From contig CANGYF010000002.1 of NCBI GenBank assembly GCA_947458265.1, positions 62,001-126,000 on the forward strand: a stretch of DNA of 64,000 bases, written 5' to 3'. The DNA is from Betaproteobacteria bacterium. Its GTDB lineage: Bacteria; Pseudomonadota; Gammaproteobacteria; Burkholderiales; CAIKXV01. The position numbers and the translations under genes are program-made. Positions 58,906 to 64,000 of the stretch are shown in pieces (the stretch's first letter is position 1; each line of letters opens with the position of its first letter). The notes below the pieces were generated by a model. The model saw only the letters and a program-made list of their open reading frames with translations. It made no database searches and was not told the origin of the DNA.

Positions 58906-59202
58906 CTAGGAAGCCCGAACCCAGCCGCGCTTCCAGGCCGACGCATCCTCCAGTTCGCGCCACGGCAGGGTCAGGATGCGGCGCGAAAGCACCGCCTCGA
59001 GCTGGACCTTCGTCGGGGCCTCGCCCGCCACGTCGGGGTCCAGCACCTTCACCACGAGGAAGTGCTTTTCACGGTCGCGCGGCACCACTGCCGTCCACTT
59101 GCCAAGCAGCAGCTTCTTCGGATCGATCCGGTTGCGGCCGGGCGAGCCGCTGCCTGCAGCAGCCGCGGCACCGCCCGGTGCGGCCGGCGCCTCACGGGTC
59201 AT
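58906..59202 (-). CDS. Trp-rich small protein, TIGR02450-like
   Basis: 98 aa with IDPKKLLLGKWTAVVPRDREKHFLVVKVL and LEAVLSRRILTLPWRELEDASAWKRGW; the pattern N-P-K-K-L-L-x-S/G-K-W-T-A-V is the TIGR02450 family. Overlaps the M20 gene by 4 bp, touches ccoS. Unknown function. Confidence 0.85.
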   Translation of the reverse strand: MTREAPAAPGGAAAAAGSGSPGRNRIDPKKLLLGKWTAVVPRDREKHFLVVKVLDPDVAGEAPTKVQLEAVLSRRILTLPWRELEDASAWKRGWVRAS

Positions 59203-60494
59203 CCCTTTGCCGGCCGCGGCCGCGAGCAGATGTCGAGCGCCATCAGCGCATAGATCTGCGCCGCCTTGACCATCACGTCGATCTCGATCTCTTCCGCGCG
59301 CGGACCGATCCGCCGGCCACGCGGCCCGATCTTGATGGCGGGAATGCCCAGCTCGTTGTACACGTTGGTGTCGGTCCAGATGCTGGCCCGGTCCGGAGCC
59401 TCGTGCCGGATCTCCTCGCCGAACAGGTGGCGGTAGATGTCCTGCGCGGCGCCGACCAGCGGCTCGACGCCCTTGCCCTCGTGCCCGAGCAGCGACTTGT
59501 ACAGGTCCATCTCGTACTCGATGCCCAGCCCGTCGAGCACCCGTTCCAGCTGCGCCTTGATCTCCACCGGGCGCACCTGCGGCGGCATCCGGATATCGAC
59601 GTAGATCGTGCAAACGCCAGGGAAGTAGTTCGGCCGGTAGGGCGCGCCACCCTCGATGGCGCCGATGTTCACCTTCGGAAACAGCGGCCCGGTGGGCGAG
59701 TGGTACACGTTGTCGCGTTCGAAGCCGTCGGCCCACTGCTCGACCGCGGCGATGACACGGGTCATCTTGACGATGGCGTTGAGCTCCGACATCGGCATCT
59801 GCGCCCGGTCCGAACCCCAGGCCGCCTCGGCCTTGCCGTAGGTCGCGATCTTCAGCTGCACGACGCCGGTCTGGGTCCAGACGATGTTCAGGTCGGAGCA
59901 GTCGGCGCATACCGCATAGTCGGTGTGCATGCCGTGGGTCAACAGGTGGCGCGTGCCGGCCCCTTCGCCACGGTACTCCCTGGACTGCCAGGGACCGACC
60001 GGGGTACGCGAGATCTCGCCCACCACCGCGGCGAACACGACGTCGCCCTTGAGCTCCACGCCGCTGGCCTTCAGTGCCTTGGCCGCCATCATGAACGAGG
60101 CGACGCCGCCCTTCATGTTGGAGATGCCCAGGCCACGCACCACGCGTCCGTCGACGATCGACCCGCGCAGCTCGGACTGCGGCTCGACCGAGCGAACCAT
60201 GCGCAGGTCTTCGTCGGTGCCGGTGAAGCTGGTGTCGGTATGGCCGTTGAAGCCGAGGCTCAGGCCGTTGCCCGAGCCCTTCAGGATGCCCACCGCGTTC
60301 GGACGGCCGGCCTCCACCTCCTGGGTAATCGCCTTCAGGCCCTGCCGCCGGAACCAGTCGACGATGAACTCGGCCACCTGCTTCTCCTGCCCGGTCGGGC
60401 TGGGGATGTCGGTGAGGTCGCAGCCGAGTTGCGCCAGTTCGTCGCGGTCGATGTGTGCCAGGACGCGTTTCGCCGCGTCGTTGTCGATTGCCAT
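59199..60494 (-). CDS. M20 family ArgE/DapE-type deacylase
   Basis: 431 aa. Metal motifs LGFNGHTDTSF near residue 80, GLGISNMKGGVASFMMAAKAL, and VGEISRTPVG; C-terminal RASIWTDTNVYNELGIPAIKIGPRG with the second metal region. GGAGGA 5 bases before the ATG fixes the start. The gene pairs with the Bug receptor next to it, 20 bp away, so its substrate may be an imported N-acyl compound; this is only contextual. Confidence 0.88.
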   Translation of the reverse strand: MAIDNDAAKRVLAHIDRDELAQLGCDLTDIPSPTGQEKQVAEFIVDWFRRQGLKAITQEVEAGRPNAVGILKGSGNGLSLGFNGHTDTSFTGTDEDLRMVRSVEPQSELRGSIVDGRVVRGLGISNMKGGVASFMMAAKALKASGVELKGDVVFAAVVGEISRTPVGPWQSREYRGEGAGTRHLLTHGMHTDYAVCADCSDLNIVWTQTGVVQLKIATYGKAEAAWGSDRAQMPMSELNAIVKMTRVIAAVEQWADGFERDNVYHSPTGPLFPKVNIGAIEGGAPYRPNYFPGVCTIYVDIRMPPQVRPVEIKAQLERVLDGLGIEYEMDLYKSLLGHEGKGVEPLVGAAQDIYRHLFGEEIRHEAPDRASIWTDTNVYNELGIPAIKIGPRGRRIGPRAEEIEIDVMVKAAQIYALMALDICSRPRPAKG

Positions 60495-60514
60495 GCCTTC
60501 CTCCGTTGAACCGC

Positions 60515-61483
60515 TCAGTCGATCTTGATCTTCGCCGTGGTCACCACCTCGCGCCACAGCTTTATCTCGCGCGCCAGCTTGTCGCGGAACACCGCCCCGG
60601 TCGTGCCGTCGATGTCCCAGCCGAGATTCTCGAGGTTGGTGCGGCCCTGTCCGGTGGTGACCACCGCGATCAGCGCCGATTCGAGCCGGCTGAAGATATC
60701 CTTGGGCAGACCGCGCGGCGCAGCGAAGCCCTGCCACGAAAGGATCTCCATGTCCTTGTAGCCGAGCTCCGACAGGGTCGGCACCTCCTGGAACTGCGCG
60801 ATACGCTTGCCGCTGGTCACGGCCATCGCACGCAGCCGTCCGCTGCGGATATGGTTGGCCACGCTGCCCAGGCTGGTGAAGGTCAGATCGACCTCGCCGC
60901 CGAGCATCGCGCCCATGGTCGCGCCGGCCCCCTTGAACGGCACGATGATCGCAGTGGTCTTCGTGCGCAGCATCAGCAACTCGGAGGTCATGTGGCCGGA
61001 CGAGCCCAGCCCGGCGACGCCGAACGTGTGCTTGCCCGGGTTCGCGCGCAGCAATGCGATCACCTCCTTGACGCTGGTCGCCGGCACCTTGGTGCTCGCC
61101 ACCAGCACGTTGGGCGTGTTGGCGGCCAGGCTGAGCAGGTCGAAGTCGCGCAGCGAGTCGTACCCCGGGTCCTTGTAGTTGACCATGTTGATCGCAAAGG
61201 TACCCACCGACCCGATCAGCAGGGTGTTCCCGTCCGGGTTGGCCTTCGCCGCCATCGTTGCGCCTATGGTGCTGTTCGCCCCGGCACGGATGTCGACAAT
61301 CACCGGTTGTCCGAGGTTCTCCTGCAGGCGCGCGGCCACTTCCCGCCCGACGATGTCAGACGGCCCGCCGGCCGCGAACGGCACGATCAGGCGGATCGGG
61401 CGGTTCGGCCAGCCCTGCGCGGATGCAGCGCTGCAGGCCAGCAGGGCAGCCAGGGCGCTGGCTGCGATGAAGCGGTTCTTCAT
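60515..61483 (-). CDS. Tripartite tricarboxylate transporter substrate-binding protein (Bug family)
   Basis: 322 aa with signal peptide (MKNRFIAASALAALLACSAASA-QG). WPNRPIRLIVPFAAGGPSDIVGREVAARLQ, LGQPVIVDIRAGANSTIGA and FKGAGATMGAMLGGEVDLTF are Bug hallmarks. No TctA/TctB partner genes lie nearby, as is common for Bug receptors in Burkholderiales. Ligand unknown. Confidence 0.92.
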   Translation of the reverse strand: MKNRFIAASALAALLACSAASAQGWPNRPIRLIVPFAAGGPSDIVGREVAARLQENLGQPVIVDIRAGANSTIGATMAAKANPDGNTLLIGSVGTFAINMVNYKDPGYDSLRDFDLLSLAANTPNVLVASTKVPATSVKEVIALLRANPGKHTFGVAGLGSSGHMTSELLMLRTKTTAIIVPFKGAGATMGAMLGGEVDLTFTSLGSVANHIRSGRLRAMAVTSGKRIAQFQEVPTLSELGYKDMEILSWQGFAAPRGLPKDIFSRLESALIAVVTTGQGRTNLENLGWDIDGTTGAVFRDKLAREIKLWREVVTTAKIKID

Positions 61484-61559
61484 GCGAGGACTCCCGTTCG
61501 GATCGGTTGCACCGCAGGCGTCGACTGCCCGCGGACCAGGTCGGCTGCGCGCTCTGGCA

Positions 61560-61682
61560 TCACGGACGCACGGCCATCCTCAGCCGCTCGATGCCCTGCA
61601 CGCGAAGCGAGGGATCGACCACCGCCTCGGCTCCGATGCCGATTCTGCACGTCCCTGCGGGATGATGCACGGCAGTCATCAG
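61560..61682 (-). pseudogene. C-terminal remnant of a GMC oxidoreductase
   Basis: On the minus strand, [21 protein letters not shown] (broken here) continues as [14 protein letters not shown] then TGA. The family C-terminal pattern is H-P-x-G-T-C-R-M-G, VDP-L-RV-G-L-R-V. Only this tail remains, without the FAD N-terminus and without the last ~30 residues of the fold. No start or ribosome-binding site is plausible. It lies between the Bug receptor gene and the MBL gene. Confidence 0.7.
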
Positions 61683-61738
61683 CCTGCCACCATCGTTCAG
61701 CCGACCGGCGGTCGCGCCGCTACGCCCGCCTGACCGGG

Positions 61739-62617
61739 TCACAAGGCGTCGATGGGCAGCTTGAGGTAGCGCACCCCGTTGTCTTCCGCCGCGGGCAGCG
61801 CACCGGCACGGATGTTGACCTGGATCGACGGCAGGATCAGCACCGGCATCGCAAGGGTGGCATCGCGCTGCTCGCGCATGGCGACGAACGCGGGCTCGGC
61901 CACGCCATCCCGGACGTGGATATTGCCCTCGCGTTGCGCCTCGACGGTGCTCACGGGACAGGGGGCGCGCCCGCCGGGCGGATAGTCGTGGCACATGAAC
62001 AGCCGCGTCCGCGCCGGCAGGTCGAGCAGGGCGCGGATCGAACGGTAGAGCATCGCCGCATCGCCGCCGGGGAAGTCGCAGCGTGCAGTGCCGACGTCGG
62101 GCGGGAACAGCGTGTCTCCGACAAACACCGCATCGCCGATCCGGTAGGCGCAATCGGCGGGCGTGTGTCCGGGCACATGCATCACCACCGCCTGCAGGTC
62201 GCCGATGCGGAAGGTCTCGCCGGGTTCGAACAGGTGGTCGAACTGCGAGCCGTCGGTGGGAAACGCGGGCCCCAGGTTGAACACCTTCGCGAACACTTGC
62301 TGCACCGCGCAGATCGATGCGCCCATGGCGATGCGCCCGCCCAGCCGGTCGCGCAGCCAGCTTGCGGCGCTCAGATGATCGGCGTGTGCATGGGTCTCCA
62401 GGATCCACGCCACCCGCAGGGACAGCCGCTCGACCACCTCGACCACACGCCGGGCCGACGCATGCGAGACGCGACCCGACTTCGGGTCGAAGTCCAGGAC
62501 CGGGTCCACGATGGCGCAGGCACTGCCCGCGCCGGCGTGCACGACATGCGTGAAGGTGCAGCTGACCGGATCGAACAGCGACTCCACCTGCGGCTCGGCC
62601 GCAATGCCTGCATCCAT
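61739..62617 (-). CDS. MBL-fold hydrolase resembling persulfide dioxygenase (ETHE1/Blh type)
   Basis: 292 aa with GGAGGA five bases before the ATG. Metal motif [21 protein letters not shown] near residue 70-90, then [64 protein letters not shown]. The HAHADH/PGHTP/GDTLF/RCDFPGG series marks ETHE1-like persulfide dioxygenases. Such enzymes oxidise glutathione persulfide. The DUF2892 gene is upstream in the same transcript. Confidence 0.88.
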   Translation of the reverse strand: MDAGIAAEPQVESLFDPVSCTFTHVVHAGAGSACAIVDPVLDFDPKSGRVSHASARRVVEVVERLSLRVAWILETHAHADHLSAASWLRDRLGGRIAMGASICAVQQVFAKVFNLGPAFPTDGSQFDHLFEPGETFRIGDLQAVVMHVPGHTPADCAYRIGDAVFVGDTLFPPDVGTARCDFPGGDAAMLYRSIRALLDLPARTRLFMCHDYPPGGRAPCPVSTVEAQREGNIHVRDGVAEPAFVAMREQRDATLAMPVLILPSIQVNIRAGALPAAEDNGVRYLKLPIDAL

Positions 62618-62669
62618 CCATTCCTCCGTCAAGCGGGTCGTCGCTGGCGCGACGCGCGGCACCAGGCCT

Positions 62670-62873
62670 TCAGTGGCCTGCCTGCGTCGAGCAGGTCCTG
62701 ATGCCCAGCAGAGTATAGGCCGGGCAGTACCCGAGCAACGCCGTGGACAGCGGCACCAGTCCGAGCAGCCCGAGCCAGCGCAGGCCGCCGTCCAGCACGA
62801 ACACGAGCGACAGCATGCCGAGCCCGACCGCGATGCGCAGGGTCCTGTCCATCGAACCGACGTTCTTTTCCAT
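62670..62873 (-). CDS. DUF2892 (YgaP-like) inner-membrane protein
   Basis: 67 aa. MEKNVGSMDRTLRIAVGLGML then VFVLDGGLRWLGLLGLVPLSTALLGYCPAYTLLGIRTC, the DUF2892 pattern (two helices, PL-xGxCP-x-Y). GAGGAGAAACGAG precedes the ATG. Often found with persulfide or rhodanese proteins. Confidence 0.88.
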   Translation of the reverse strand: MEKNVGSMDRTLRIAVGLGMLSLVFVLDGGLRWLGLLGLVPLSTALLGYCPAYTLLGIRTCSTQAGH

Positions 62874-62932
62874 CTCGTTTCTCCTCGGGGTGGTGGAGGG
62901 ATGGAAGAAGCATGCTCCTGCGCGGCAGCGGC

Positions 62933-62954
62933 GTCGGTGACCGCGGTCACCGAC
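62933..62954. promoter_or_regulatory. 22-bp perfect palindrome before DUF2892-MBL operon
   Basis: Core GGTGACC-GC-GGTCACC with GTC/GAC-type flanks, fully symmetric over 22 bp. The half-site spacing TGA-N6-TCA is that of Crp/Fnr-family operators. It sits 60-80 bp before the DUF2892 ATG and downstream of a Crp/Fnr regulator gene, its likely ligand. Confidence 0.75.
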
Positions 62955-63014
62955 TTGTCCAGCCCTGCACCCAAACCGTACGCAGGATCTGCAGGCAACG
63001 GTTCCGGCCTGCGC

Positions 63015-63716
63015 TCAGCCGGAGGTCGCCGCGATCCTGCGCAGGCCCTCCGGGTCGACGATCTCGATGCGCTCGCGCGAAAGGCGTACGAGCCCGTCAT
63101 CGGCCAGGTGATGCAGCAGGCGCGTCACGATCTCGCGCACGCTGCCGAGTTCATCGGCGATCGACTGGTGCGTCACCTGAAGCACCCGGCCCCGCCCGAG
63201 CAGGAGCGCGGCCAGCCGCTGATCCAGCCGACGGAAGGCGACCGCCTCGACCAGTGCCATCATGTCGCCGAGCCGCGCGGAGAACAGTGCGAAAACGTAG
63301 GTGCGGAAGCACTCCTGCGTCGCCACCAGTTGCCGGAACGCCCCTTCAGGCAAGAAGACCAGCCGGGCTTCCCGTTCCACCACGCCGCGTGCCGCGTAGG
63401 CAGTCCGTCCGATCAGGCAGCCGGAGGTGAGCACGCAGGCATCTCCCGCATGAACCCGGTACAGGAGGATCTCGCGCCCCGAAGCGGACGACTTGGACAC
63501 CCGGATCGCGCCGTCGAGCAGGAACGGCATCGCCTCGCAGGCCGCGTGGTCATCGAACAGCACGGTACCCGCCGGCACGGCCAGCGCGCGCGCCCTGGCG
63601 AAGGCTGCCTCGAAAGTGGCTGGCGGCAGCGCGCCAAGCACCGGATACCACGCCTTCAGTTCGTCGGCGAGGCCCGCGTCGACGGATGGCGGGCGGGAGG
63701 TGGCCTCGTACGTCAT
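63015..63716 (-). CDS. Crp/Fnr-family transcriptional regulator
   Basis: 233 aa; ATG overlaps the P-type ATPase stop by 4 bp. Sensor domain FARARALAVPAGTVLFDDHAACEAMPFLLDGAIRVSK, then cysteines C near 109 (GDACVLTSGCLIGR); HTH VTHQSIADELGSVREIVTRLLHHL. No FNR-type N-terminal cluster cysteines, so it may sense something else, e.g. sulfide, persulfide or redox state. The 4-bp coupling to the copper ATPase is notable. Confidence 0.9.
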   Translation of the reverse strand: MTYEATSRPPSVDAGLADELKAWYPVLGALPPATFEAAFARARALAVPAGTVLFDDHAACEAMPFLLDGAIRVSKSSASGREILLYRVHAGDACVLTSGCLIGRTAYAARGVVEREARLVFLPEGAFRQLVATQECFRTYVFALFSARLGDMMALVEAVAFRRLDQRLAALLLGRGRVLQVTHQSIADELGSVREIVTRLLHHLADDGLVRLSRERIEIVDPEGLRRIAATSG

Positions 63717-64000
63717 GCCGGCGGCGCTGCCGGCGCCGCGCCACGGCGCTGCAAAGCAGGTCCGGACACCAGCGCCGGCTCGCGCCGAAGCAGGCGCATC
63801 GCATTGCCGACCACGAGCAGCGAACTGGCCGACATGCCGATCGCGGCAACCCAAGGCGTGACCAGGCCGGCCATCGCCAACGGCACGGCGACAAGGTTGT
63901 AGGCACCAGCCCACAGCAGGTTGCCGCGGATCACCCGCAACGTGCGCTGCGCCAGCGCGATCGCATCGAGCAGCGAACGCATGTCCGCCTGGTCGCCGCG
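63713..64000 (-). CDS. ccoI: Heavy-metal P-type ATPase C-terminus (CcoI/CopA2-like), cut by window edge
   Basis: The last 95 codons are in the window; the gene runs in from beyond 64000. ALAQRTLRVIRGNLLWAGAYNLVAVPLAMAGLVTPWVAAIGMSASSLLVVGNAMRL is the final membrane pair of P1B-ATPases, with the conserved NxxWAxxYN and MSxSSxxVVxNAxRL patterns. A copper exporter for cbb3 assembly is likely given the cco genes, but a general CopA cannot be ruled out. Stop overlaps the Crp/Fnr gene. Confidence 0.85.
   Translation of the reverse strand, partial: RGDQADMRSLLDAIALAQRTLRVIRGNLLWAGAYNLVAVPLAMAGLVTPWVAAIGMSASSLLVVGNAMRLLRREPALVSGPALQRRGAAPAAPPA

Noticed and set aside
59911..60737. Upstream extension of the M20 deacylase frame beyond 60494
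   Set aside because: It runs into the end of the Bug receptor gene, lacks similarity, and the ATG at 60494 has a strong GGAGGA site.

Overview
The window is GC-rich chromosomal DNA (most third codon positions are G or C) from a flagellated, respiratory proteobacterium, most likely a betaproteobacterium of the Burkholderiales/Rhodocyclales type. Pointers are a Bug-family (TctC-like) solute receptor, a cbb3 oxidase cluster beside an FNR gene, dapA-bamC adjacency, MaeB and FumC. It looks like core genome: there are no insertion sequences, tRNAs, rRNAs or CRISPR arrays, and coding density is high. Most genes are on the minus strand, and many neighbours overlap as ATGA/GTGA, which points to long translationally coupled operons.

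Layout. 1-6238 (minus): hpxZ, an NMT1/THI5-type ABC importer and a three-subunit molybdenum hydroxylase of the xanthine dehydrogenase family (FAD subunit cut by the window edge), probably uptake and oxidation of a purine or similar N-heterocycle. 6493-10238 (minus): maeB and fumC. 10405-11625 (plus): exported PQQ-type sugar dehydrogenase.

11679-21491 (minus): a twelve-gene iron-sulfur operon, iscR, NifS/IscS-type desulfurase, sufA, then sufB, C, D, S, U, an Nfu scaffold, a small Rieske protein, a DUF457-type membrane protein and bolA. IscR has C92, C98, C104 and H107. Two 25-bp type-1 IscR-like sites overlap the promoters of iscR and sufB. The operon mixes ISC-type control with SUF machinery.

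21641-34625: housekeeping genes: trmJ, suhB, an Aer-like energy-taxis receptor with a good sigma-28 promoter, mutS behind a short overlapping upstream reading frame, slyD, bcp, roxA, a proline/alanine-rich lipoprotein with a structured leader and a strong terminator, a metallo-beta-lactamase-fold hydrolase, bamC and dapA.

34739-49212 (minus): flagellar genes fliEFGHIJK and fliLMNOPQR, with the sigma-54 regulatory pair FlrB/FlrC upstream. A near-perfect -24/-12 promoter lies in front of fliE. This fits a FlrBC/FleSR hierarchy.

49378-58905: a nitroreductase-fold protein, an FNR regulator with four cluster cysteines, and the cbb3 cluster ccoS-ccoNOQP-ccoG-ccoH with two membrane genes. An FNR box with a correctly spaced -10 element lies before ccoN. 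58906-64000: a Trp-rich small protein, an M20 deacylase with a Bug receptor, a GMC-oxidoreductase remnant, a persulfide-dioxygenase-like MBL protein with a DUF2892 protein behind a 22-bp perfect palindrome, a second Crp/Fnr regulator, and the C-terminus of a CcoI-like copper P-type ATPase. The ccoI and ccoS genes, usually adjacent, are thus separated by about 4.8 kb.

Functions and start sites come from reading the translated sequence and motifs; no database searches were run.
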